A stretch of DNA of 64,000 nucleotides from Tamarix chinensis (GCA_030549775.1 CM060173.1:32110110-32174109), one strand, 5' to 3'. Numbered from the stretch's first letter, positions 1 to 11,048 are shown. The notes: generated from the letters alone by a model not told the origin. Numbers and translations: made by a program.

Positions 1-782
1 TGCACGCGCCTTCTTTTTCAACGCAACCACCCCTGCATTTATTTGAGTTTCACATTACCCCCTAGCCAACCCCCAGAACCCTACCCTCTCCTCTAAACTC
101 TATAAATACCCCCATAATTAGCCCTGTTCGAGTTTTTTATTTCAACCCAGAAAATTTTACCCCTTGCGCTGCCTCCCCTTTAGACACCATTGCCGCCACC
201 TCCGGCCAACTCCGCCGCCCTCTCTGCCTACCAAACTAATCCTTGCACCACCCTCTAACTAACTACGCCTCCCATATCCCTTGATTCTCCCTGCACAAGC
301 CACCCCGGTTGTGCAAAGTTTGCATCCAACCAGCCCTTGTTTCCACCACCACTGCCTTTCACACCACCCTTAGCCACCACTTCTGTCGCTATCGCCGCTC
401 CTTTCACCTTCCAATCTGTTCTGCAACCCACCCTCTACCTTCCCCTACCTTTCTTTTCCTCTTCCTCCCTCTCCTCCTCTCTTTCTCTTCTTCTTCTCCA
501 TTCGGCCACCGCCGCCGCCGCTGTGTGCCGCCACCTTTGGTTGCGTCGCCACCCTCATTATGTTCCTCTTCTTCTATACAATCATAACCACCCTTACTTC
601 CACCCTCTTTCTCTTTCTCTTTTTCCCAGCCTTCAACTTTTCCCCTTTTCTTCTTTTTTCCGGCCACCGTCGTCGCAGCCGTGCACCACCACCGGTGCCG
701 CCTGTCACCACCAGCCTAAGGTTGAACCCTATACCCTCTCAACCCTTATACCCTATTTTTACAAGCTTTAAATTATTGTATT

Positions 783-842
783 TCAATTATTCAAATATAT
801 ATACTATTATTATTATTATTATTATTATTACTATTATTATTG

Positions 843-888
<46 letters not shown>

Positions 889-1305
889 TATTATTATTAT
901 TATTATTTCTATTAAGGGTCGAAGCCCTATTATATTTTTATTTCGATTTTATTATTATTATTCTTATTATTTCTATTATTACTATTATTATTATTAATAT
1001 GTGATTATTATTATTACTATTATTATTACTATTTCGATATTATTATTATTATTCTATTATTAGAATTACAACTATTTTACTATTAGTGTTGCTATTATTA
1101 TTATTAGTGTTATGCGATTATAATAATAATTATTATTATTATTATTATTATCATCATTATCATCATCATTATTATTATTTTCAATGTTAGTATTATTATT
1201 CTATATAGGGCTGAAACCCTATTGTGTCTATTTTGAATTGTAGTAGTAGTAATATAAATATCAAGTCTTATTATGATTAATATTATTAATATTTTTATCC
1301 TTAGC

Positions 1306-1354
<49 letters not shown>

Positions 1355-1604
1355 TATTGAGTTTATTATTATTTAATGTAGGGTTGAAACCCTACTTCAT
1401 TTTATCCTCGATTATTATCATTATTACTATTACCATTATGATTACTATAATGTTTGCAATATTATTATGGTTTTTATCATTATTATTATTACTATTTCAT
1501 TATTATTATTATTATTAAGTTTTATTATTAATTTTACTAATGTTATTATTAGTATCATTTTGGTGAAGGGTCGAAGCCCATATTCCACCATTTATTTCGA
1601 ATCA

Positions 1605-1641
<37 letters not shown>

Positions 1642-1800
1642 TTATTTTATTTTTTAGTATGATTATTGTTAATATTATTATTATTCTTATCAGTATTATC
1701 ATTCTTATTATTTTTAGTATATTTGTTATTATTATTTTTAATATCACTATTATAATTAGGGTAAAGTCTTCAACCTTATATTATCAACTTTTATAATATT
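783..1800 (+). repeat. ATT trinucleotide arrays punctuated by a YGAA hairpin motif
   Basis: Imperfect (ATT)n tracts are interrupted four times by a 14-base motif of the form AGGGY-YGAA-RCCCT, at 915, 1207, 1380 and 1567. Each can fold as a stem of about five pairs with a four-base loop; the copy at 1207 has a C-A mismatch at the closing pair. The same arrangement recurs at 10420-11260 and 6536-7135. The long isoleucine and tyrosine ORFs in this stretch are artefacts of the repeat. Confidence 0.85.
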
Positions 1801-2389
1801 ACTATTATTTCTTATATCTTTAGCAAAGTTAGTAATTAGTTAATGTCATTATTACAAATATGTTATTATTATATTAAAAACCTAGTTTTAGAATAAATTA
1901 GGAAAAATAGTATTTTTGGTAGGAGGAAATCTAATTGTAGTTTTTCCCTCATATATGTGATACCAGTCAAAGCCCTAAGGAGGCGTAGGAGCGTGCTCCA
2001 AGACCGGTATCGTTTTAGGTAAGGGTGTTACTAAGGCCTATTGTGTGTTGATGTGCATTATATGCTTTGTATATTATGCATCCTATGATTATTATTGTAA
2101 TTATTTTGTAGGTGGTATGACTTGGAGTTCAAGCACGTTTTTGTGTATTTATATGGTATGTGTACTATGTGTATGTGATGAAATATTGTGATATGTGATG
2201 TTATGTGTTGTGACCCTATAAGACATGCATGAGAGGATGTATAAAGTGGTTTTGTGTGGGGAAAAGGTTAAGAATGGAAAATGGGAAATGTGTTGACCAA
2301 AAGAGGAGTAAGTTGACCTAAGTATTTTAATGATCCATGAGTGGAAGAAAAAAAAAGAGATTTTAAATAAAGTAAAAGTAACGGAGAAT

Positions 2390-2900
2390 CTATAGTTGTG
2401 CATGGGAGAGTCTAATTTATGGGTTTGTATGGCAGAATCTAATTTATGGTTTTGCATGGTTTTGTGTGGGAGAATCTAATCTATGGTTTTGCATGGGTGA
2501 ATCTAATCTGTGGTGTAACATAGGAGAATCTAATCTATGGTTTGTATGGATTGAATTTAGGGTTTTGTATGGAGAAACCTTAGGTTTTGTGTTGATCGAA
2601 TTTAGGATTTTGTAAGAAGGAATCTTGGGTTTTGCATGAAATAATTTAGGGTTTTGTATGGATGGACTTAAGGTTTTGCATGGCAAATTTTATGGTGTTG
2701 TATGGGAGGATCTAATCTAGGGTTTTGTGTGGATTAAATCTAAAGTTTTGTATGGAGAAATCAAGGGTTTTGCATGGATGGATCTAGGGTTTGCATGGTT
2801 GAATCTAGGGTTTCACGTGGGGGCTTAGGGTTTGCATGAAAAGTTTGAAAGGTTGCATGGGATGTGTAAAGTCTGCATGGGAGTGAAATTTACATAAGGA
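2390..2900 (+). repeat. Degenerate tandem repeat with GGTTTTGCATGG core
   Basis: Units of about 25-45 bases carry the core GGTTTTGCATGG or GGTTTTGTATGG, linked by GGAGAATCTAATCTATGG or AGGGTTTTGTATGGA. Similar arrays occur at 7605-7760, 11890-12390 and, in reverse complement, 57340-57970, so the array is a conserved part of this LTR family. Confidence 0.75.
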
Positions 2901-3469
2901 ACGTTGATTTGGGATGTGAGGAAGGCAATGTAAGTGTTGTTTGGGTGTTTGAACACTTTGGATGAAAAATAGTATGTGGAGAAATATAAGGGTATGTAGG
3001 AGATCGAGCTAGGGTTTGTGTGGACAATTAGGGTTTCGTGTCGCTGCTTAGGGTTTTTGTGGTATCATGTGTATTTGGTGATTAAAATGTGATGATGAGG
3101 GGTTGAATCTATGGGATTGTGATGTGTGGAGTGTTAAAATGATTTGGGTTGTGTGAGGCGGAGTAGGATGGGCCACTTAGGCCTAAATTAGGGTTTCGGG
3201 GAAAAACTCTAAAGTGAGAGGTGGAGTGGACTTGAAGGTGTATAGTAGTGGGCCTTGACCCATATATTTTGGTATTCGAGTGCTAGTGTGAGTTTTAGTA
3301 TAGAGGAAAGGTTGTTGGACAAGTTGGGAGGTGCAGGGTTTTCATGATGTGGTATGGGTCGGTTGGAGGATAAGTGTAAACGGAGTGATTCATGCATGTC
3401 TAGTGTGAAAGATTATGAATAAGACACCATAATACATTAATCATTTAAAGTGGAAGATTGTTGAGCCGG

Positions 3470-3870
3470 GCCTAGACCGATCGACAGACGAATAATAGTG
3501 GTTAGGGCATGATGTCCTATATGTGACTGGTCCACCGGTAATAATAGTGGTCAGGCTTTGTACCTATGTTTTCCGGTCCACCGGCTATAATAGTGGGTGA
3601 TTCCTTGCTCAACAAAACCGAACATATTTGTGCTAAGATATAGGAAAGACACTAAGTACTTACAGTGGAACACCGTGCAAGAAAGTGGTCAAGCTGGTCC
3701 ACCGGTGAATAATAGTGGTCGGGAGCTTTATGCCCTGTGTGTTTCTAGTCCACAGGCTATAATAGTAGTCAGGAGCTTTATGTCCTGTGTTTTCCGGTCC
3801 ACCAGCTATAATAGTGGTCTGGAGTTATGTGTCCTATATGTATCCGGTCCACTGGCTATACTAGTAGGGT
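3470..3870 (+). repeat. Minisatellite, about 50 bp unit, with CCGGTCCACCGG and CTATAATAGTGG
   Basis: Units begin with CCGGTCCACCGG and CTATAATAGTGG, followed by a variable part such as TCAGGAGCTTTATGCCCTGTG. The array is in two blocks separated by a spacer containing AAAGACACTAAGTACTTACA. The same block-spacer-block layout occurs at 8045-8345, 12975-13375, 21095-21445 and 56350-56975 (reversed). Confidence 0.85.
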
Positions 3871-4609
3871 TCCCGTACTCGCATGGATTTGAATAAAAGC
3901 ATGGTGTGAATCGATTTTCGATCAAAGATTAATTAAGTAATTAATCCGGACTATAAATGGGCCTCTATGTATCTACTCGAATGATTTTTCAATATTACGT
4001 TATCATGTTGGACTATATGCTTCTTTTATTTCTTCTGCATTATTTGTATGATTTTATGTGTTGGCCTTAGTGCATGGTTACCTTGCTCAGTACGTAGCGT
4101 ACTGATCACCCTTTTCATGGGTACTACTCATTCCCACGAGCAGTAGGCCCTTCTGACTTGGTGCGGGTGGGCGAGACATCAAGCAGAGTTGAGTATTGAG
4201 TATTTTTTTGGCTCCAAGTTTGAGAGTAGTGTGGTTGGATTCACTCTTCTTGTTATTTTATCTTCTTCTGCTATTTCTTTTGTATCAAATTTACCCTATT
4301 ATGATTTATTACTTGTATTGCGTATTTGAAATGAACCTTTTATCGGTTGTAAGCTTATTTCTCTTTTGGAGATGAATTACAATTCTTTACACGTACTCTA
4401 ATCTTTGGTGTTATGATCTTTCTTGTTCTTTCATAAACTCTTGATTGAAGTTTAATATTAATCTTTTCTTAGCCTTAGCACTTGGTATTGAAGCAGTTGG
4501 AGAGAACCGGTTTGGTACTAAGTGTGGCGGTAACATCCCCAGAATTCACAGATGCTAAATTCTAACTTCTTCTACTTAAAAAAATAGTGAATTTTAGGGC
4601 GTAACAAGT

Positions 4610-4630
4610 TGGTATCAGAGCTGGTTTCGA
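4610..4630 (+). promoter_or_regulatory. Primer binding site for initiator tRNA-Met
   Basis: TGGTATCAGAGC followed by TGGTTTCGA, three bases after the LTR end. Its position and match to the tRNA-Met 3' end define it as the minus-strand priming site. Confidence 0.85.
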
Positions 4631-4969
4631 CCACGCTCTTCCGATTTTAAACTTCTTAAGCTGATATCACAAGTTGGTATCAGAGCAGTTGGTCCTTTTA
4701 ACCACACTCGTTTTCAAAAATAAATTTGGTTTACGAAATTTTTATTGGATTTTGAAGTGTGTTTCGACCTTTCTTCCGTTTTTAATCTTTTTAACATGAT
4801 ACTACAAGTGGTATCATTTTCAAAATGAATTTCAATTACAAAGTTTTTTTCCCTGATTTCAAATTGTTTTTGAATCCAAAAGGATGTTTCATTTTTCTAA
4901 AGAAAATTTCTAAGTCCAACCACGATGAGAAACAAAGGGTAGAATTCTTATTAAGTTTATTCTTAAGGG

Positions 4970-4974
4970 GTAGT
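4970..4974. repeat. Target-site duplication GTAGT (left copy) of solo LTR2
   Basis: GTAGT directly precedes the LTR2 start TGAAATACCCC and recurs directly after the LTR2 end at 9075-9079. This shows LTR2 is a later insertion and not a third LTR of a tandem element. Confidence 0.85.
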
Positions 4975-6535
4975 TGAAATACCCCAAAAATATTTTTGTT
5001 AAGAAGTGTTATTAAATAAAGATTTATTAGGGAATTAATTTAATTAATTATTTTTATTGGAATAGGAAGGAATTATGTAGGGAAAATTAAGAGGAAATTT
5101 ACAAATTTTTTATAAGGGAAAAATTGGGCATTCTGCTAATTAAAAAGGAATTTAGAAAAAATATTTTTAAAGCCCTAAATTAGCCTAAAAATGAAATTTA
5201 ATATTATTTTATTTAAATATTTTTATTTTAAATACCCAAAATATTCTAATTAATTTAATTGACCCCAACCTACTTAAATTTTTCTTTTCCCTTTTCCCTT
5301 TTTCTTTTCCTTTTCTTTTCATTTTTTTTCCTTCTTCCTTCTGATTGGGCCTGTCGCGGCCCAATCCCTCCTTTTTCTTTCCTCTCTTCCGCGACCCATC
5401 TGCCGTTTTCTTTTCTTCCTTTGGCAGCCGAAGTGCTGCGTATTGCGCCTTTTTCCCATGGAATGCCGTGTTCCATTTAAACTTTTATAACCGTTGCTGA
5501 TCGGCTCGGTTCTCCCTTCTTTTTCTTTTCTTTCTTTTTCCCCAGCCGCCCGTTCACCCTTCTTCTTCCTCCACCGTCGACCTACAACTCCGTCACCTCT
5601 GAAAATGGTGCCGCCGGCCATGCTTGACTTGACCGGCCATTTCTCCTCTCTTTCTCTTCCCGTTGAATCGTAGTTCGACCTAACCTAACCCACTTCCCTT
5701 TACTTCATGCAAAACCCTCCTTTTCATGCACGAAAGGTCGACCACGACTTAAATTTGTGTCGGCCGATTAACGCCACTGGCTACCCCAAACCCTACCTGC
5801 ATTATCCTCCTGTTGACCTTCAGAACCCTAATTTCCCCTCTTAACTCTATAAATACCCCCTTATTGAGTGATCTTGAAACTTTTTCCCCGAACCCTAAGA
5901 ACCTACCCTGCGCACCACCGCAACTTTAGACGACCTTTCCTCCACCGCCAGCTCAACCTACCTAAGTCTTCCCTGCACCTTCCTCTAACTAACTGAACCA
6001 CCCATCTCCCTCGATTCTTCTTGCACGAGCCACCACAACTGTGCAAAGTTCCCTACCCATCAAGCCAAATTTCTACACCTACAGCCCCTCGCGCTACCGC
6101 CCACCACCACATCCGCCGCTATCACTATTTCCTGCACCACCCAAAAAATGCTAACAATCTTCCTCCACCTAGTCATACCCTTCTTTTCTCCTTTCTCCTT
6201 CTCCTCCTCTCTTTTTCTCTTTCTCTTCATTTCGACTGCCACCTTTGCCACTGTGCGCCGCCGCCACTTGCTGCGCCACCACCCTCACTTTACTCCTCTC
6301 AGCCTAGGCTACTACCAACACCTCAACCACCACCCTCATTCTCCACCTCTTCTTCTCAAACCTCAACTTTTTCCTTTTATATCCTCTTTTCTGGCCACCG
6401 TCGCCGCTGTCGTGCACCACCGCCGGTGCCACCCATCTCTGCCGATTCAAGGTGAAACCCTAGACATTCTCAGCCCTTCTCCCCTATTTATTTGAGCTTA
6501 CCCTATTTTATTTCAATTTTTAACCTTTATTCAAT

Positions 6536-6843
6536 TATTATGATTATTATTATTATTATTATTTGGTTGAAAATTAATGTTATTATTTCTTGGCATGGTC
6601 GAGAGTTTACAGGAATTATTTAGGTTATTAGTTTCGAATTATAAATATTATTAGTATTATTATAAGTTTTATTATCATTATTATTATTATTATTATTATT
6701 AGTAATATTATTTTTATTATTACTATTACCTATTTAGAGGGTCGAAGCCCTATCTTATTTAAATAATTCGATTACTATTATTTCTATTACTAATATTATT
6801 ATTATTACTATTTTTAATATTATTATTATTATTATATAATATG

Positions 6844-6876
<33 letters not shown>

Positions 6877-7135
6877 TAATGGTACTTTTACTATTTTAGG
6901 GTAGAGTTGAAAACCCTACCTTACCTTACTTTCGGGTTAAGTTATCATTATTATTAATATTATTATTATTATTTGGTAATTTCGATTATTATTTCCTTAC
7001 TATTTTTATTATTTTTTTATTAATAATGCCCTAATGATATTATTAGCATTATTTTGATGAAGGGTTGAAGCCCTTATCTCACCATCCATTTTGAATCATA
7101 TTAATATTATTGCTAGTATTTTTAGTATCATTTTC
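6536..7135 (+). repeat. ATT arrays with hairpin motif in LTR2
   Basis: (ATT)n tracts with AGGGTCGAAGCCCT at 6738 and AGGGTTGAAGCCCT at 7061. A longer variant lies near 6898, where the AGGGT and ACCCT arms are further apart. Confidence 0.8.
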
Positions 7136-8044
7136 TATAGTTATTAGTAGTATAGCATTATTTTGTTAAAAATCCTAGTCTTAGGATAAGTTAGTAAATA
7201 ATAGTATTTTTAGGAGGGGAACCTAATTCTAGTTTTTCCCTCATAATAGGTGAGACCAGTCAAAGCCCTAAAGAAGCATAGGAGCGTGCTCCAAGACCGG
7301 TGACATTTTAGGTAAGGGTGTAACTAAGGCCATTTGTGTGTAATGTATTTTACATGTCTTGCTTGCCATGTGATATGGAACATGATGTATTTTATGTGTA
7401 TTTTTATAACTATTATATATATGCAGTATGACATGGAGTTGAGGTATGTTCATGTGGTATTTTATGACATGCATAAGATATGTATAAGATGTGTTTTAAT
7501 ATGAATTGATGCGGCCCATAAGACATGCATGGAGGTTGTGTGATATGATGGTATGGTGTGAAATAATGTGGGGTTGATCTAAGTATTATATGACCATGAA
7601 TGGGGGTGCTAGGGTTTGCATGGAGTTAGGGTTTGCATGGAGTAGGGTTTGCATGGAGTTAAGGTTAGCATGGGAATTTAGGATTTCATGGGTGAGCATA
7701 AGTTTTTGCATGAAAAAATTCATACGTTTGCATGGGAGATATAGAGTTTACATGGGGATAAACTTTACGTATGAATAGTTACTTTGAGGTGTGAGGAAGG
7801 TGATGAAAGGGTTGTTAGGGAATTTGAATGTGTTGCATGAAAAATAGTACGTGGGAGATGGACTCTAATGTAAGTTTGGTAAAGAGGGAAGAATGATGGG
7901 CTCAGTTAGGGCTTTATGGGCCTATGAGTGAGACAGTTTATTTTGGGGGAGATAAGTGTAAAGGAGGTTAGCCATGCATGTCTAGGGATTAAATTTCTGA
8001 ATAAGACACTTAAAACATTAATCATGTAAAGTGAAATAGTATTG

Positions 8045-8345
8045 AGCCAAGCTCAGACCGATCCACCGGCGTATAATAGTGGTAGGGCATGTACCCTAAG
8101 TAATTGATCCACCGGCTATAATAGTGGGGGATCCCGAGCTCAATAAACCAAACCCTACATTTTGCTGAGATATGGGAAAGACACTAACTAATTACAATGG
8201 AACACCTTGCGAGAAAGGGGCTAGACCGATCCACCGGTATATAATAGTAATTGGGCATGTACCCTAAGTGACCGATCCACCGGCTAGAATAGTGTCCAGG
8301 AGCCGAAGTGCCCTGGAGATCGATCCACAGGATAAAATAGTGGGG
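8045..8345 (+). repeat. Minisatellite in LTR2
   Basis: Units with GATCCACCGG and CTATAATAGTGG in two blocks around a spacer with AAAGACACTAACTAATTACA. It is diverged from the LTR1 array but has the same layout. Confidence 0.8.
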
Positions 8346-9079
8346 TTCCCGTACTCGTATAGACTTGATAAAGTGCATGGTGTGAAAATAAATTCAATAA
8401 GGATTGATGAAGTAATTAATCTGGACTATACTGGATCTTGGCATTTTCACTTGAGCATTCATTTACCTTTGTGCTATTATGTTGGACTTTATACTCCTTT
8501 ATTATTATACATTGTTTGTGTGAATTTTGTATGTTGGCCTTAGTGCACGGTTACCTTGCTCAGTACGTAGTGTACTGATCACCCTTTTTATGGGTGCTAC
8601 TCATTCCCACGAGCATGAGGCCCATCTCACGTGTTGCAGGTTGGAGATGCCTTCTTTGATGATATTGATGTTTATGGGGCGTCAGGCTTGGGTGAGAGTT
8701 GATTATGGGCTGGATTAACCTCCATAGTGGTGTGGCCGGTTTTCCTTTCTTATGTTATTATTATTACCCTTTTCTTTATGTTATGATTTTCGGAAACAAT
8801 TTTAACGTCATAGACATCTTTCTACTTTAAGAAACTATCTCTCGTATTTCAGTTATGTAATGATACTTGCGTACTCTGATCATTGTTTTGTGAACCTTGA
8901 TTTATGTATTGTTATGGTTTGATGGAAATATTTTCTTAGCCTTAGCACTTGGTACTGGAACGGTAAGAGCGAATTGGTCTAGTACTAAGTGTGGTGGTAG
9001 CATCCCCAAAATTTACGAGTTTTAAATTTAGAGGTTTGTTTTAAAAACAAAATATTAAATGTTAGGGTGTTACAGTAGT

Positions 9080-9192
9080 TGACATAAGTATTGGTGTTAG
9101 TGTGGTTTCCTAACCACTTAGAGCGTTTTATCCCTAACCCTAGGCGCTCCAAGAGACTTCGGGGACGAAGTCTATTTTTAAGGGGGTAGTAA
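9080..9192 (+). mobile_element. Interior of element X, right piece, with polypurine tract
   Basis: This continues the X interior after LTR2. It contains ACTTCGGGGACGAAGTC (about 9154-9170) followed by AAGGGGGTAGTAA directly before LTR3. A GGGGACGAA box before a purine-rich tract is typical of the pol 3' end of many plant Ty3/gypsy chromoviruses (family knowledge), so X probably derives from such an element. Clade assignment is inference. Confidence 0.75.
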
Positions 9193-9932
9193 TGAAATGC
9201 CCCGAAAATCCTAATTTTAAAAATTATAGTTAAATAAGGTTTTATTAGGAAAATAAATTAAATAAATTATTTTTCTTAAAATAAAAGGAAATTATTTAGG
9301 GAAAATCAAGAAGAAATTTATAAGTATTTTAATTAGGAGAAATTTGGGTATTTTAGCTAATTAAAGATTTTATTTTGGAAAATAATTAAATAAATTATTT
9401 TATTTAAAATAAGAAAGATAAAGTTGGTCCAAATTAATAATAATGTTATAAATAATTTAATTAGAGAAAATTATAGTGATTTGCTAATTAAAATAGAATT
9501 TATGGAAAACCTTTTAAAAATCCTAAATTAGCCTAAAAAGGGATTTAAATATTATTTTTTAAAAATATTATTATTTTTAAATATCCCAAATATCCTAATT
9601 AATATAATTAACCCAACCCTCATATTTTTCTTTTTCCTTTTTCCTTTTTTCTTTTCTTTCTTTTCTTCCTTTTTCATTTTCTTTTCTTCTTATTCTCCGT
9701 TTGGGCTTGCATTCCGCAGCCCATTCCTCTTTTCTCTTTTCTCCTTCGATGGCCTAGGACTCTATGCCGTTCTTTTCCATTTTTCCCCCAAAATGCAGCG
9801 TTTAATTTAAATGCCCCTCACCGCAGCGGCTGGCCCGGTCCGCCTTCCTTTTCTTTTCTTTTCTTTTCTCCCCAACCGCCTGGTCCAACCCCCTGTCTTT
9901 CTTCTTCTTCGTTCCTCCTCCCCCGATGCCGT

Positions 9933-10090
9933 TAGGGATGTAAACGATGCAGATTTTACATGAAACCCAACGAATATTTAAACGGATATGGATGATGGAA
10001 AAAAATACATGTCGAGTTTGGATACAGATACGAGTATGGGATATCCGTACCCATACCTGTAACCATACCCGTATCCATATCCATACCCGT
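9933..10090. other. Foreign-looking insertion or replacement inside LTR3
   Basis: The stretch starts near AGGGATGTAAACGATGCAG and ends in repeated CCATACCCGTAACC and CCGTACCCATACC motifs. It is absent from LTR1, which reads straight through the flanking CTTCTCCATTCG region. An AGGGATGTAAACG start resembles the ends of plant hAT-like miniature elements, but I could not find a clean terminal inverted repeat, so identity is open. Confidence 0.4.
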
Positions 10091-10419
10091 AACCATACCC
10101 TTTCTCTTCTTCTTCTCCATTCGCCACCATCGTCGCCGCCGTGTTCCACCACCTTTGGCTGCGCCGCCATCCTCATTCTGTTCCTCTTCTTCTATACAAT
10201 CATAACCACCCTTACTTCCACCTTCCTTCTCTTTCTCTTTTTCCCAGCCCTCAACTTTTCCCCTTTTCTTCTCTTTTTCGGCCGCCGCCGCCGCCGTCGT
10301 GCACCACCACCGATGCTGCCTATCACCACTAGCCTAAGGTTAAACCCTAGACCCTCTCAACCCTTTTACCCTATTTTTACAAGCTTTAAATTATTTTATT
10401 TCAATTATTCGAATATATA

Positions 10420-10422
10420 TAC

Positions 10423-10460
<38 letters not shown>

Positions 10461-10472
10461 CTATTATTATTG

Positions 10473-10503
<31 letters not shown>

Positions 10504-11015
10504 TTTTTATTATTATTTCTATTAAGGGCCGAAGCCCTATTATATTTTTATTTTGGTTTTATTATTATTATTCTTAGTGTTTCTATTATTACTATTATTA
10601 TTATTAATATGTGATTATTATTATTAGTATTATTAATATTTCAAAATTATTATTATTATTCCATTATTATCATTACAACTATTTTACTATTAGTGTTGCT
10701 ATTATTATTATTTTCAATGTTAGTATTATTATTCTATATAGGGCTGAACCCCTATTGTGCCTATTTTGAATTGTAGTAGTAGAAATAACAATATCAAGTC
10801 TTATTATTATTAATATTTTTATCATTAGCATTTATTATTATTATTATTAGAGTTATTATTATTATTATTATTATTTATTAAGTTTATTATTATTTAATGT
10901 AGGGTCGAAACCCTACTTCATTTTATCTTCAATTATTATCATTATTACTATTACCATTATGATTACTATTAAGTTTGCAATATTATTATGGTTTTTATCA
11001 TTATTATTATTACTA

Positions 11016-11048
<33 letters not shown>

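Larger units (their letters stand above)
1..4606 (+). mobile_element. 5' LTR of element X (giant-LTR Ty3/gypsy-type, left end outside window)
   Basis: This is a very long LTR whose start lies left of the window. It ends in GGGCGTAACA at 4606 and is followed three bases later by a tRNA-Met primer site. It is near-identical over long stretches to the LTR at 9193-14119: about 1800-2010 matches 11305-11517 without a difference that I can see. The two are therefore read as the LTR pair of one young element. Its order is: CT-rich, GC-rich leader (1-770); ATT arrays (783-1800); palindrome and splice-donor-like block (1988-2027); TTTGCATGG-type tandem repeats (2390-2900); minisatellite (3470-3870); two hairpins near the 3' end (4088-4104, 4478-4525). 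The proline- and isoleucine-rich ORFs here are by-products of simple sequence. No protein gene is seen. Confidence 0.85.
4607..4974 (+). mobile_element. Interior of element X, left piece, with tRNA-Met primer binding site
   Basis: This is the sequence between LTR1 and the inserted LTR2. It starts with AGT and then TGGTATCAGAGC (4610-4621) followed by TGGTTTCGA, which is complementary to the 3' end of plant initiator tRNA-Met. A second TGGTATCAGAGC stands at 4675-4686. No gag or pol reading frame is present. With 9080-9192 the whole interior is only about 480 bases, so the element is non-autonomous and must have been moved by proteins supplied elsewhere, unless the interior was lost after insertion. 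Confidence 0.75.
4975..9074 (+). mobile_element. Solo LTR2 (giant LTR, 4.1 kb) inserted in the interior of X
   Basis: It starts TGAAATACCCC and ends GGTGTTACA, with exact five-base duplications GTAGT on both sides. No interior belongs to it, so it is a solo LTR left by recombination between two LTRs. Its layout matches LTR1 and LTR3 but its sequence is clearly diverged: CT-rich leader (5270-6490), ATT arrays (6536-7135) with hairpins at 6738 and 7061, palindrome and GGTAAGG block (about 7290-7317), TTTGCATGG repeats (7605-7760), minisatellite (8045-8345), hairpins at 8561-8577 and 8945-8992. The ORFs in the leader are low-complexity. Confidence 0.88.

Noticed and set aside
560..1796. Isoleucine- and tyrosine-rich ORFs that look like membrane proteins
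   Set aside because: They are products of ATT/TTA microsatellite in all three frames.
3500..3860. TATAAT boxes as promoters
   Set aside because: They are part of the minisatellite unit and a bacterial -10 box has no meaning here.
3470..3870. CRISPR-like array of 24-base repeats with spacers
   Set aside because: Unit is a plant LTR minisatellite with degenerate repeats and related spacers; no cas genes and the context is eukaryotic.
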